DNA of 64,000 bases from positions 66,968,390-67,032,389 of the forward strand of contig JAVMKO010000003.1 of assembly GCA_032164245.1 (NCBI GenBank), written 5' to 3'. Position numbers and translations under genes: made by a program. The notes under the pieces were generated by a model. That model did not search any database. It worked only from the letters and a program-made list of their open reading frames with translations, and had not been told where the DNA came from. This DNA comes from Sternotherus odoratus. Lineage: Eukaryota; Chordata; Testudines; Kinosternidae. This document shows, one piece after another, positions 1 to 13,531 of this stretch. Every line of letters begins with the position of its first letter. The first letter of the stretch is position 1.

Positions 1-1654
1 TGTGGGACCATCTGTCTGCAGGAAGTTAGGAAGGGACCCCTGCCTAATGCAGAATCCTATGTGTTGGGTTGCCTCTTTTTTTCTTGAGCTTGGACATGCT
101 TTGCCAGCTTCAGCAGGTGTCCAAGACCTCTGCCACATAACTTCCTTAGCAGGCGACTTTTCCTCTGATAGACCAATGTTCCTTGTTGGGAGACAGTAAT
201 GTTGTCTAAACTCTAGAGCAATTTTATTTCAGTGGTTGAGCCCTCGCATATGGAATTTTGTTTTAATGTGCAATAAAGAGACAAGAAAAGACCACTACCT
301 CCACAGTCAGAATGGAATTTGCATTGTGATCCAGATGCATCCAAAGAGCCCTCATTATCAAATGGAATTCATAAGTTATACATACAGGTTCCCTACTTCA
401 TTACATAAGGATTCTTATTTCTTTTTATTGTTATAGTCCTTCCTGTTAGTCAAGAATGTTATTATCAGTACAATTCAATTTCGTCTTGCTTATTTCTGCA
501 ACATGAATGGGAGCAGTACCTTGGACACAGAATGTTGTGTAGAGACACTTCCGTTTTCATTTTCAAAACAGAACTGGCAAAATCTTCAAAGCAGCATTGG
601 TAATAACTAGAGAGATTTTTCATGGTACTTTGAGGTAACTTGTTAGGATGGGAGGAGTTGAATGTCAAGTCAGGAAACTAGTAACTATAAGTTTTTTAAA
701 GTATAGGCCCCAGTCCATTTTATTTTTTAAAATTATTTTAGGTAGCATCTCAATCTTATACAGCGGTCCAGCAAATGCTCTGTTCTTCCTGGATCTCTTT
801 TTGTTTCAGTCTCTTAATAATAAAAAAAAATTATGTTGCACATTCACTGTCGTGTTTGTAATTTCTTTTGTGTTCTGACTGACTCTTCCTTGATAGTTGT
901 GTAGTAGCAAATTAAATGATAGCATCTGTAACTGCTGTGGTTCAAGTCCTGCTGAGTGTCATCCATTAACACAATTAATACACCCACATATTTATTTTCA
1001 CTAATTTATTCATCTGAAGAAACATCTGCTGGTTGAAGCATCACTTTTTGTTTATTACTGCTGTATTCAGAAACTGTAAGTAGATGTATGTTTATGCTTA
1101 AATAACAGAAAAGTTGAAAAATTATAGTGGGCTGGACTACAGTGATGCTCTTTTACAGATGACTTCATTAGGAGCTACTTGCTTATAAACCTATCTTTAG
1201 GCTCCAAGATCTGAAAATCTTGGTCCAAAGTAGCAGTCTTTGGATCAAGTCCAGAAATTCTGGTGGATGTTCTCCATCTTGTTTCCAGATAAAATTTCTT
1301 CTAATGTTCAATCCTCTTTCATGTAGTGAGCAAGTTGCTATATATCAAGTGAAGACTGAGAAAGGAAAGATCTTTAATCCAAATGACAGATCCTGTCACA
1401 TTCTTTTTCCTCATCTATATTGATTAATTAAGGTCACTCCAATAAGAACAGCAACAAAATACAACTTTAACAAGCCAAGTATGACCAAAAGTCTTATATC
1501 ACACCTTTCGTTTTTGTCTCTGGATTATTCGTATAATACTGTCTCTTAAGATACACATGATTTTAAGCAAAAATTCATTCTTGGTAGTGAGTTCTTGGGA
1601 ACGAATCCATTTCACTAATGTGTTTTGGTCTTCTGTGCAGCCATGCTAGAATTG

Positions 1655-1820
1655 TTGTAATAATAATACTTCAGATTGACATAGCAGCTCTTATCCTAGG
1701 ATCTCAAAATATCTTGCAAACAATAATAAACTCTCACATAAGAGAGAGTTTCCAACGATGAAACTGTTGTATGCCTTTTATTTGTTGGCAAACTAAGGTA
1801 CAGAGAGAGAAAGGGTAGTC
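1655..1820 (-). repeat. MIR-like SINE fragment, antisense
   Basis: The run tcctaggatctcaaaatatc, then ggcaaactaaggtacagag resembles the antisense MIR core (gaaactgaggcacagag). It is weakly preserved. Confidence 0.45.
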
Positions 1821-4800
1821 CTCAAAAAATACCTTGAGTAGAATATTTGCTTTTAAACCATGGTAAGTAGAAAACTGGGAGAAAAAATTGAAACTTTTAT
1901 TTTACATTGTGGGAAATTTGTCGTGTTTGGTAAGGATAGAACATAGATATTTCTAAATAGAAACGTTCAGATCAAATGAGTTTTTTGTTGACACTTCCGC
2001 TCATGATTTAACAACATTGAATTAGATTTTTCGTGTGATCTGGCAGTTACTGAAGGTGTAGTTCACAGTGATATTGGATGATATAGCTTTGTGTGGTAAA
2101 TTTCTTCAGTTGGTTTTGGTTGACTGTTGCTGTCACTTTTTTTTTTTTTAACTGGAAATTGAGAAGAATATACCTTCAAGGTTTTTATCTAGAGTGAAGT
2201 ACTATAGGAAGTGATTGGTTACTACTATGATTTTCCATGGCCTCTTATTCACACAATAGGATCAACTTTTCAGCTCATGTTTTACACACTCCCTTCAGTT
2301 TGTCCACCAACATCTGCCCAGAGGCGGCCTTTGGAGCTCTGGAAGCCTTTAGTGGTTGGGTTGGTTTTGGTTGGCTGGTTGGTTGGTTTTGTTTATTTGT
2401 AGGCATCCCTCGGCATATTCTCAATGACCCTCCCTTTTGTCCCTACCTATTGCCTCACTAGCTGTTTTTATTGTCTTTATGAATCTTCCCTGTCCTATAC
2501 ATCTGACAGGCTTAAAATAGTAATACAGCCAGTATTTTCCCTTTCTTATCACATTAGTTTCTTTCCAGTAGGTACTTTTTTATAGTAAGGAATATTCATT
2601 TGAAGGATTAAATCTTGACAGATGTTTCTTTTGTGGAGTTCCTAGTATGTGAGATATTCCATGCTCTTTCCTTATATTACCTCTGCTCACTTAAAAATTA
2701 ATTTGTCTTTTCACCAATGGAAAATGGGAAACTTTGTCTGGTGAGCAGGGGAGCTTAAATCACCAGTATCTACAGAAGCTGGCTGCTTTTTTAAAATTAA
2801 GTTCCCACATTTACGATTCCAAAGAAAATCGTCTAAATGTAAATAAGTAAGTGTTGTTCTTCCTCACTCTTCAAATAGACAGCCCTCTGCCATCGGTCCC
2901 AAGCCTCTGTTCTGAATCAGTAGCAGAAAAAAACAGTTTATGAAGTTGTTATACAGAGCCTTATGGGCAGCTGTGAAACTGACAAAAATTGTCTCACCCC
3001 ACAACTATTTATGAAAGTTATGAACAGAAATGTAGGCAATCACATGGGAGGAGGATCCAAAAAAGAAACTTTAGTGTGTTGTCTTTGGAAGGTGGGTGAC
3101 CTTATGAATTATTAAATCAGAGCTGTAGCAGAAGGGACAGCCTCACGTCTGTTCTGTCTCTAGATAATTTCAGGGCATCCTTCTTTAGCATATTACATGC
3201 TTCAAATAGTTCTCTACTTCAACACCAAATTTCTAAGACCAAATACTAAGCTTGTTCTGGTTGTGTTCCCCTTGTAGATACTTATTATTTTAAATGCTTA
3301 ATTTACCAATCTCTGAGAACATGTGAATACTAAGATTTTTCTATACTCTGTTTTATGTCATATTAAATGCTGTATTTTTAATTATTTGCAAATGTATCTG
3401 CTGTTATGTGAAATAAAATCTTTGTTTTACTGGAGATATTCCAGGAACAAAGAAATATCTTTGTACAGGTAATGTATTCACTCAGGTTTTTTTCTGTGGT
3501 GGTCATCTTGTGTATTGTTGCTTTTCAATCTAGACTAGAGGACTTAAAAAGGTCGACCTTTTAAAATGTGGTGATATTACTCTAACTGCAGTGGCGCTGT
3601 TGTGCCACTGTAATCACTCATGATGCGCTCTAGACACTTCACAGCAAAGAAAGATATGGTAGTTGCTTCAAGAATTTACAATCTAAATTTTACAAGTGAG
3701 GGTGATGCAAAGTAGGGAGTAAATGGCCAATGAGAACAAGGGTTGGAAGCGTTAAGATCACATGGTTGAGTATGTCTTTGTTTTTTGTTGTTTACTGTAT
3801 ATAACTAAAGTAAAGATACAAGGTGGCTAAAATCTATTTACTTGCAGTGTTGAAGTTTGTGGAACTGAGTTCTACTAGTGTGGAATTGAGTTCTCAAGGG
3901 GGATTTAAATGAGGAGAGTGTGTTATGGCTTAGTGGACTGCTATAATCCTAATTGTAAAGAACCATATGCACACATACTGTGGCACAGTTCTGTAAGTGG
4001 AAACCCTTTTGCAGAGAACTATGTGATATATACTGTAATACCTAGGTACCCGGATACCAGCTGGAGTTTTTTTGGGGGGAGTAGAGAATGCTGAATGGGG
4101 CTTTAAATGCTATTACTTTCAATTTAAATATTTTAACTTAAGTTTGTGCGTGTTTTTTCAAAAACAAGCTTTTTGTTCATCTTCACTTTTTAGCTTGTAT
4201 GAATTCTGATACCTGGGCACTGTGTAAACCTTATTGCTGATCTCCCTCACACATCTTAAATCCATGTGACTGTTCAAGTTAAGAGCAAGGCTGAGTATAG
4301 CCACATGATTTCACCATGTTTTCCTACTAGGCTGAGCATTATTAAAGGCTACACCCTGTTGTGTTTAGGACAGTACTGATGGAAGGAATTAGCAAAACGA
4401 GCATCCTACAGCAAGTCAGTTCTGTAATCTGCATTTACTGTTAATTACCCTAAATGTAGAAGATAATTCAATTATAGTTTACCCTTTTGTCATGTAATGA
4501 GTACAGTGCAAATGTTCACTTTCTTTTCACATTTCACTTAAGGTAGAAATACAAATATTATAAATAGTCTTGTTTTTAAAAAAGCAGTTACTGTATTTCT
4601 TAATTATCAGTGCTGTTAAAATTAAATTTGTTAAGATTTGGTTTTGGATTAAGATTTGAAATTTTGGTGGATCTCTCACTTTGTAACGCTTAGATCCTGG
4701 GAAATAGTTGGGCATTTTTAAATAAGCCCCTATAATTTCTGAGCATAGTATGTAGAATGTTCTTAAATATAGGTGTGTGTTCCAGTAAAATCTGTCCATC

Positions 4801-5481
4801 AAAATGTTTGTGTTGCCTGACTGATTACTTTCTTACTTCTTATATCTTTTCACTTGATTCTCACTATGGAATCAGTGTTTCTAGTTTGATCTTGGATATG
4901 TAAATGTCCATCTTTTACAATGCTCTTCCCTCTGTCTGCCATCAGAATCAGAGCTTAAAAATGCTCTTCGTTATTTAAATTAGCTATCATCCATATACCA
5001 ATGATGTGAAGAAATTCTTCTTGTGGTAAGCACTGAATAATGTTTTAGTTAATCTGTGAGCTTGGGTGAGAGGGTGTAAAACTGGAGTAATGTATTATCA
5101 GTATGCTGTATAACGGCAATTGACATGAAAGGAAGTTTTTATGCAATAATTAACTTACAGGCACCATAGTCTTGAAACAGATCGTTGCAGTATCAAGGCC
5201 TAACCTCTTAGTAACTCTTATATGCAGAGTCACTAAATTGCAAAAAAATGGACAACAAAGATAGGACATCAGTAATATTGCCCTTTATTTCTTTCTCTCC
5301 ATCTTCTTCAGTTTCTCTTTCTGCATTTCCCCCTTTCTCTGTCTCTGTTTTGGTCTGAGTTTCTCTTGTCTTTCCTCTCCGTCCCCCGCCCCTTGGCACT
5401 CTGACCCCCATATATATCAATCAATCAGTTTAGGTTCTTTTACCTTTCCTGTTATGATGGTATTGGAGCTGGTGTTCTCTG

Positions 5482-6153
5482 AGCTTGACTACACTTGTAT
5501 GTGATACCGCAATAAAGCTTCCCAGAGCGCTCTACCTTACTTCCCATCCACACTGGCAAGACGCGTAGAGCGCTCCTGGCTGGAGCGCTCTTGGTACTCC
5601 ACCTTGACAAGAGGATTAATGGCTGTTGCGTATTGGGTAAGATGCTTCAGGGTCAATGTGAATGAGGAGTTAAGTTACTGCGCTCTGATTTAACTCCGGA
5701 AACGCCCCATAATCCTCTTAAGCTTCGTTGTGAAACGCTGCAGGAATGCGGAAGTGCCTTTTCAAAGCTCCATTTCAGACAGCTGCTTATCTGCCAAGGG
5801 GCAAAGCAAACAAAGCAAACATTTACTGAGTGAGTGGGAGGCTGGGGGGTCTGAACTTACAAGACAGCATGCTGACTGTCTCAGCACTCCAAAAACCCAC
5901 CCTCTCTCTTCCTCCACATACACACAACATACCCCACCCCACCCCCTCATTTGAAAAACACGTTGCAGCCACTTGAATGCTGGCGTAGCTGCCCCTAATG
6001 CACCGCTCCCAATACCTCTGCAAGTGGCGAAAATGTGGCCACACCAGTGTGCTTGCAGATGTCAGTGTGGATAGATTGGAGCGCTTTCTCTAGAGCGCTC
6101 TCTGAAGGCTGGTTTAACCCAAAGCTCTCTACATCTGCAAGTGTAGCCAAGCC
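5482..6153. mobile_element. hAT-like non-autonomous element with GAGCGCTC subterminal repeats
   Basis: The left end gagcttgactacacttg pairs with the right end caagtgtagccaagccctc. Several copies of agagcgctct or ggagcgctct lie near both ends (5525-5595 and 6079-6103), as expected for transposase-binding motifs. The target duplication is not clean. No coding capacity is seen. Confidence 0.65.
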
Positions 6154-6679
6154 CTCTGTCTACTAGGAAGCCAAAATGCTTTTAGATGTGGAAGACTACA
6201 GAGTAAGTTGACTAACATCTAGTCAGTTTTTCTCATCACTTTTTCCATGTTTAAAGTACTTCACAGAAAGATACTGTTTCCATTAAGCTCTTTAAACCCA
6301 AGGCTATTGGAAAAAACAACTGGCTTGCTTAAGACTGTTCACCAACTTCATCTTGTAGCCTTGCCACTAAAGCATGCAAGCAGGCTGCTTGGAGACTTTA
6401 CAGAGAATTCAGTGATAGCTAAGTGGGCGGCAGGGGTGGGACTCTTATGTAAATTACATTTTTCTTCACACAGCTGCCAGGTTTTTTTCTCCAGATTTAA
6501 ATTGGTTTTCTTCTCTTTGTGCTGTGAAGTGGAGAGTTGAGGGGCTTTTTAAGTGTTGGGGATTGATTAGAATCTTAATGAAATACATACAAAATGCACC
6601 TGAAATGCTGATGGCTAAAACAGTACCATTTACAAATTTATTTGATGTAGTTAAGATAGAGCTAATCTACAGTTAAGGC

Positions 6680-7410
6680 GGAAGAATCCCATGCACTGCT
6701 ACAGACTAGGGGCCAAGTGGCTAGGCAGCAGTTCTGCAGAAAAGGACCCGGGGTTTATAGTGGACGAGAAGCTGGATATGCATCAACAGTGTGCCCTTGT
6801 TGCCAAGAGGGCGAACGGCATTTTGGGCTGTATAAGTAGGAGCATTGTCAGCAGATTGAGGGGCGTGATCATTCCCCTCTATTCGGCATTGGTGAGGCCT
6901 CATCTGCAGTAATGTGTCCAGTTTTGGGCCCTATACTACAAGAGGATGGGGAGAAATTAGAAAGCATTCAGTGGAGGGCAACAAAAATGATTAGGGACAC
7001 ATGATTTATGAGGAGAGGCTGAGGGAAGGTGGGATTATTTAGTCTGCAGAAGAGAAGAATGGGGGGGGGGATTTGATACCTGCTTTTAACTACCTGAAAG
7101 GGGGTTCCAGAGAGGATGGATCTAAACTGTTCTCAGTGGTAGCCGATGACAGAACAAGGAGTAATGATCTCAAGTTGCAGTGCAGGAGGTTTAGGTTGGA
7201 TGTTAGAAAAAGCTTTTTCACTAGGAGGGTGGTGAAGCACTGGAATAGGTCACCTAGGGAGGTAGTGGAATCGCCTTCCTTAGCGGTTTTTAAAGTCAGG
7301 CTTGACAAAGGCCTGGTTGGGATGATTTGGTTGGGGATTGGTCCTGCTTTGAGCAGAGTGCTGGAATAGATGACCTCCAGAGGTCCTTTCCAGACCTGAT
7401 ATTCTATGAT
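6680..7410 (+). mobile_element. CR1 LINE 3' end, sense, 5'-truncated
   Basis: Translated pieces such as GILGCISRSIVSRLRGVIIP and [20 protein letters not shown] are the end of the CR1 reverse-transcriptase ORF, and the 3' end reads gatattctatgattgt. The frame is broken. It stops about 95 bp before FIG4 exon 2, so part of the intron's 3' end derives from or adjoins it. Confidence 0.88.
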
Positions 7411-7506
7411 TGTACAGCTATATAATACTATTGTTGATATGTTTATAGTTTTGGGTTTTTTTTCTTTCTTTTACAATATATTCTTTTTTTTTTTTTTTAA
7501 ACCTAG

Positions 7507-7605
7507 CGGTATTTTCTTGTTGGGAGTAATCATGCAGAGACCAAATATCGTGTTTTGAAAATTGATCGCACTGAACCGATGGATTTAGTTATAATTGATG
7601 ATAAG
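7507..7605 (+). CDS. FIG4: FIG4 exon 2
   Basis: This exon has 33 codons in phase 0, with acceptor cctag and donor gtaag. It reads [13 protein letters not shown] and continues to VIIDDK, matching human residues 23-55 at the start of the SAC N-terminal region. The isoleucine codon at 7561-7563 corresponds to human I41, the site of the common CMT4J missense allele I41T, and it is Ile here. A CR1 LINE ends only about 95 bp upstream. A T-rich tract at about 7443-7498 supplies the polypyrimidine signal. Confidence 0.97.
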
Positions 7606-8216
7606 GTAAGTTCAGCTGAAAAACATACTCGTGAGTATTTTACGATGCTCTCAATTTCACATGTGTATGATTTGTTTTCTACATAAATGGCAGATAGCCA
7701 AACTTTTCTTTTAGTACAAATGTGTCATCCTGCTACATCGTACTTCCATGGCACTCAGTTTCTGTTAACTGTGCAATTTGTTAGCTGTGATCTCCTAATG
7801 TCAAGTAATAGATGTGAGTTTTGTCTTATGTTTAGCTTTCCCATTCTGAAATGAAAAATGAACTCGCTTAACTACTGCTTAGCTAAATGCTTGGAGTTAG
7901 TTTGAAATCACTTACGCAGATGAAGCAACAGACAACAGAGCTTGGTACTATACAGAATAGAATAAAACATGGTCCCTGCCCCAAGGATTTTATGGTGTAA
8001 TGCCCAGCCTCTCAAAGATTTACACACCTACTTAACTTCATAAATATGTGTGATTACTTCCTTACTTTTACTTCAGTGGGAATACTGATGTGTATAAAGT
8101 TATGGCTATGCATATGTTTTTGAGGATCAGGGCATGAGGCTTCAATCCTGCAAAGAGATCTGCCTGCACCGGGTACTGTACCATTCCACTCATTGGAAAT
8201 CTGTACGGACATAAGT

Positions 8217-9359
8217 ATGGCCCTACCAAATTCACAGTCCATTTTGGTCAATTTTACGGTCTTGGGATTTTAAAAATCATAAATTTCATGATTTTAGATA
8301 TTGAAATCTGAAATGTCAAGGTGTTGTAATGGTAGGGATCCTAACCCAAAAAGGAGCTGGGCAGAAGTGGGGAGGGCATTGCAAGTTTATTGTAGTGGGG
8401 GGTTGCCTTACTGCTACCCCTACTACTTTGCCCCTGGTGGCAGTGGCACTGCCTTCAAAGTTGAGCGACTTGAGAGTGGTGGCTACTTGCTGGGAGCCCA
8501 GATCTGAAGGCAGAGCTGCCGCTGCCACCACCAGCAGCAAGTGAGGATGGCGTGGTATGGTGTTGCTTCTACACTGCTGCCTTCACAGGTGGGCCCTTGG
8601 TCCACAGCTGGCACTCTTCAGCTGCCCAGCGCCGAAGGCAGCAGTAAGAGTGACAAGCTATGGTATTGCCACCCTTACTTCTCTGCTGCTGGTGCACTGT
8701 CTTCAGAGCTAGGCACCTGGCCAACAACCGCCACACTCTGTCCGTCAGCTCTGAAGGCAGTGAAGAAGTAAGGGTGGCAATACAATAACCTCCTTAAAAT
8801 GACCCTGCGACACTCCCACCCCCCCAGGAACTCCCTTTTGGTTCAGGTCCCCCAATTTGAGAAATGCTGGTCTCCCCCATGAAAGTTAGCGAGGACTTGT
8901 AGCACCTTAGAGACTAACTAGTTTATTTCAGCATAAGCTTTCGTGAGCTATAGCTCATTCGTCGGATGCATAAAATGGAACAGAAGTAAAATGCATTTAT
9001 ACACACAAAGAAAAAGAAAAGAAAAAAAATTATACATTAGCATACCAATTCTAAGAGGGCTGTTAAATGTGTATAAATGCATTTTACTTCTGTTCCATTC
9101 TATGCATCCGATGAAGTGAGCTATAGCTCACGAAAGCTTATGCTGAAGTAAACTAGTTAGTCTCTAAGGTGCTACAAGTATTCCTCGCTTTCTTTACGGA
9201 TACAGACTAACACGGCCGCTATTCTTGAACCCATGAAAGTTGTATAGTATAGGGTAAAAAACACAAAAGATGAGATTTCAACCGGGGGGGATGACCGACG
9301 GACCAGATTTCACAGTTTGTGACGCGTTACTGATGGCCGTGAATTTGGTAGAGCCCTAT
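8217..9359. mobile_element. hAT-like non-autonomous element, split by a Penelope copy
   Basis: A perfect 8-bp direct repeat ACATAAGT lies at 8209-8216 and 9360-9367. The ends atggccctaccaaattcac and its counterpart gtgaatttggtagagccct form the inverted termini. The interior has several complementary blocks around ctgccttcagagct and agtaagggtggcaatac. No ORF resembles a transposase. The Penelope-like copy at 8888-9229 entered later. Confidence 0.8.
8888..9229 (+). mobile_element. Penelope-like 3' end, palindromic short copy
   Basis: This 342-bp copy has the same left and right arms as the element at 19033, almost back to back. The arms are about 120 bp each around an A-rich centre near 9005-9060. 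A 12-bp direct repeat, CCCATGAAAGTT, flanks it (8876-8887 and 9230-9241). It sits inside a hAT-like MITE. No coding sequence remains. Confidence 0.75.
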
Positions 9360-9937
9360 ACATAAGTGTCCACACAGACCCTAGTTGTGCAAAAGAATTT
9401 GTTTAAGAAGACAGTTACAGAAAACGGTTAAAGTACAGAAAACACATGGCCACATGGTTGGATGTATGGCAGGACAGAAGGATTTTTCTCTGTTCCAATG
9501 AAAAAAAGTCCTAGCACTTCAATAAATGGAGATTAATGCCAATGGGTTTTGTTAGAAATGAGGAGACAAATTAGGATAAGAAAAGTATTAAATTATCAGA
9601 TACAATTATTTAATTTATTTGAATAAGACAAAACCAATGTGTAACTTAATAAAAAATACACTTTTTATTAAATGTGAAATTTTTCTTTTAAAGGAAATTA
9701 AAAAATAATTTTGAACAATCTCTGTGGTGGATTAGGTGCTGGCTATTTTACTGCTCAATCTTGGACTCAGGCTTGACAGCGGAGATCAAATCCTAAAATA
9801 CAATTCTGCTTTGTAATCTTGACCCCATATGTTATGAAATTGAAAGCCAATAAACAATGGAAACCTTGATATTCTCTGTAGTCATTTTTCAGAACAGAAC
9901 TGTGGAATTAAAAAGACTCCACTATTCTGTGATGTAA

Positions 9938-10150
<213 letters not shown>

Positions 10151-10897
10151 TAAGAAAGTGTAACTCGGACCACAAGTAGTAATTGCAGTATTTTTCACCA
10201 GTTAGGATATTATCCACTTTAAACAAAGGTCATGTACCAAAGTAACAAATATTAGCAAAGTACACTTTTTTTGCACTTTTTACAATGACTTTATAGGCGT
10301 TGCTTATATCACACATATACAGGCATGAGCAAACAGTGGGAGAGCTGTATTTAAATGTCAAGTCCATTTGATCTCAACAGCATCCCAACCAGGAATGAAT
10401 CAGCGTTTAAGAAGCACTGGAATTTGGTGCTTACTTTAGTCAGCCAGAGCCTGATTCTTTTAGATTTCAAGGTATGCTGCTAGTCCTATCTCTCCTCCCT
10501 GGCCCTTCTCCCCAAAAGCACCTACGCTCACTTTCCAATATTTTATTAGATGATGTCCTAAATCAGTATTAGAAAGTGTGCTGCAACAGTCCACCAGGTT
10601 TGAAGATGATTAATTTGCATCAATATGCTCCTCAATTTCTGAATCCAAGGCTGCAGAGAAAGTAGAGATTATGGCTACTTTGAAGACCACTGTAAAGAAA
10701 GATTAAGAGACATGGCATAGCACTGCATTGCTGCAAGAGGATCATTCACTGAGGTTTCATTGCATTTATTTTTCTTGTTTGTCATTTATTAATATCCCCA
10801 TATTAATAGGAAATGCCAAGTTCAACTGGAAAATTCAGAGCTCTCCTTTGTTTAGAAGTTATGAGCAGTGCTCATTCTTTGTACGAGGAATGAGAGT

Positions 10898-11780
10898 AGA
10901 ATCATGAAATCGTAGTACTGGACGGGATCTCGGGAAGTCACGTAGTCCAATCCCCTGCACTTGTGGCAGGACTATGTATTATTTAGATCAGGGGTGAGCA
11001 AACTGCGAGCCACGTGGCCTGCCGGACATTTTTATCTGGCCCGCAAGCTCGGGCCAGGGAAGCGGAGCCAGGGGCTCCTGGCCCGGAGTGCTGGGCCGAT
11101 TGCGACGAGCCGCGGGGCCCCGTGCCCGGCTGAGCACGGTAAGCAAGTTGGGGTGAGGGGGCTTGGGAGGGTGGTGGTTAGGGTTGGCAGGGGGCCCTTC
11201 GGAGGGGGCAGTCAGGGAACAAAGAGCAGGGGGGCTTAGATAAGGGGTGTCCCAGGGGTGGTGGTTAAGGTGTGGGGGGGGGGGTCTCCGGAGAGGGCAA
11301 TCAGGGGACAAGGAAGCGGGGAGGTTGGATGGGTCAGGAGTTCTGAGGGGGACAGTCAGGGGGCAAGAAGTGGGTGGGCGTCGGATAGGGGGCGTAGCCA
11401 GGCTGTTTGGGGAGGCACAGCCTTCCCTACTCAGTCCTCCGCACAATTTTGACCTCCAATGTGGCCCTCGGGACAAAAAGTTTGCCACCCCGATTTAGAT
11501 CATCCCTGACAGGTCTCTGTCTAACCGGCTCTTTAAAAACTCCAGCGATGAAAATTCCACAGCTTCCAAAAGCAAATTATTCCAGTGCTTAACTACCCTG
11601 ACAGTTGGGAAGTTTTTCATAATGTCCAGCCTCAACCTTGCTGCGATTTAAGCCCATGGCTTCTTGTCCTATCCTGAGAGATTATCAAGAACAATTTAAC
11701 TCCTAACTCATTGTAATAACCCTTTATGTTTATGTACTAACAGTCATGTCCCCTGTCAGTCTTCTCTTCTCCAGACAGAA
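10898..11780 (-). mobile_element. CR1 LINE 3' end, antisense, split by a hAT MITE
   Basis: The sequence atcatgaaatcgtagtactg, then catccctgacaggtctctgt and cagtgcttaactaccctgac, is the antisense of the CR1 3' region common in sauropsids. The MITE at 10989-11492 splits it. The CR1 is 5'-truncated near 11780. Confidence 0.85.
10989..11492. mobile_element. GC-rich hAT MITE inside a CR1 fragment
   Basis: The termini caggggtgagcaaactg and gtttgccaccccg are inverted, and a perfect ATTTAGAT duplication flanks the element (10981-10988 and 11493-11500). The interior is G-rich with repeated ggggtcyccggagrgggca-type units. The open frames in it are compositional. Confidence 0.85.
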
Positions 11781-11939
11781 TTCTGATAATAAACTCAGTA
11801 AATACCTACTTGATGCCGCAAAAATCAGGAATCTTTATCTTATCCAAGTGTGATGTGACAGTCCATTCAGTTGGACAGTGACCTAGTTTACTCAGAATTC
11901 TGCAATATGCCTTGGTCATTAATATAAATATACATTTTT

Positions 11940-12060
11940 TTTATCATAGGAAAGTTGGAATTGCCATAATTAATCAGACTAGTGGTTTGTTTAATCTGGT
12001 ATATGGTTTCCAGATGCTTTTGAAGAATAACACACACACATTCTTCCAAACCATGCACCG
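11940..12060 (+). repeat. Dispersed repeat, cataggaa...gccat class, copy 1
   Basis: The run tcataggaaagttggaattg, ccataattaatcagactagt and ggtttccagatgctt is a decayed copy of the segment seen more clearly at 63922. It lies in intron 3 and gives no coding signal. Confidence 0.45.
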
Positions 12061-12324
12061 ATGTTGGTTATCTGATCGCGTAAAGCAATTAATTCTTTTG
12101 GGGTGGAAGCTGATTTGGACGCTCACTTTTTTAACGGAGTGAGAGTCGGCTAAAAGTGAGTCCTACTGTGCTTTTAAAAAAAAGAGCTTTCAAATGTTTA
12201 TAAAAATTTAATATTGTGCAAAGCACTGAAATATAGTACCTGATATTGTCCTTCTAAACATTGTAGCTGACTAAATCAACTCCTAACAAATGAGTTCTTA
12301 TTTCTTGCATTTCTTGAATTTTGA

Positions 12325-12486
<162 letters not shown>

Positions 12487-13288
12487 TAAATGTTGGTGAT
12501 AGACTATGCTTTTACATAGCTTTTTTACGTGCTGAGGAAAAATTGTAAACTAAGGTTTATAGACTCTTATTAGTTACATATACCAGATTTTCCATGCAGG
12601 GAGGAGTGTGGCCCTCTGAGATTAGTAGTCATGAATAATATGTGAATATATCACAGCATCACTTGTGGCAGGAGTAGGGGTAACTTTATTGTTTGAGGTC
12701 CCAAATAAATAATAGAGCATTTTTAGTCTTGTACAATGTATGTGTTAACTAAAGGTTGCACACATCACCATAAACTAACTGCAGGCAATAGATCAAGCTA
12801 ATGGTAACCATTAAGTAAGTTTCCACACTAGAGCACATTATAGTTATGCAAAAGTAATACACATCAGTACTGCTTGTTAGATACTAACAGGGCACATGAA
12901 TACGACATAAATTATTAAACATCAATGTGTTACCTAAATCATGAAATAGAAGTACACAGTATTTTGTCTTTTTGGAAGTTCAATTAATTTTAACTTTTCC
13001 TACATAGTAATATAACTGTCCTTGAGACCTAGAGAATTTTTAGGTGTACAGCAGGTTACAATAGAACGAATGGTTTCTTTGTTTGGGTTACGGCACTAAA
13101 TCCTGCAGTTCTTTCTTTTCTATCAATTGGAGTTTGTTTTGCTTGGCTAAACACTGCAGGTTTTGGCCCATAGTGTATATAAAGAGATGATGAAATTGCA
13201 ACAGAAAGGGATCCACAGTGGTCTAAAATAACAGTATAAAACTTTTGTGAGACACAAGTTTCAAACAGTGGATAAATATAGTCTAGAC

Positions 13289-13531
13289 CAGGGATTCCCA
13301 AACCTGTTCCGTGGCTTGGCCAGGGTAAGCCCCTGGCTGGCCGCAAGATGTTTTGTTTACCCAAGTGGCCATAGGTACACTTCCTACTGTTCCCATTGGG
13401 CGGGAATGGCAAACCACGGCCAGTGGGAGCTGTGAGCGGCCGAACCTATGGCCACTCGGGTAAACAAAACATCTTGCGGCCAGTCAGGGCCTTACCCTGG
13501 CCAAGCCACGGAACAGGTTTGGGAACCCCTG
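13289..13531. mobile_element. Palindromic hAT-like MITE
   Basis: These 243 bp read almost the same on both strands: cagggattcccaaacctg at the left and caggtttgggaacccctg at the right, with gtaaacaaaacatcttgcgg in both arms. The flanks gtctagac (13281-13288) and gtctagaa (13532-13539) are a 7-of-8 target copy. Confidence 0.8.

Larger units (their letters stand above)
1..7506 (+). other. FIG4 intron 1 (3' part) background
   Basis: Apart from the repeats listed, 1-1654, 1821-5481 and 6154-6679 are A/T-rich with no conserved frame, splice-bounded exon or RNA gene that I can support. A C/T-rich stretch lies at 5280-5405. The short frames here are chance frames. Confidence 0.7.

Noticed and set aside
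3530..3650. Short segment with gtggcgctgttgtgccactg as a tRNA or small RNA
   Set aside because: It forms a short inverted repeat but shows no tRNA arms, A/B boxes or other RNA-gene signature that I can support.
5208..5420. Arg/Glu/Thr-rich frame on the - strand
   Set aside because: It is the complement of a C/T-rich intronic stretch; low complexity only.
10961..11498. Overlapping frames on both strands
   Set aside because: They lie in a G-rich hAT MITE defined by an ATTTAGAT duplication.
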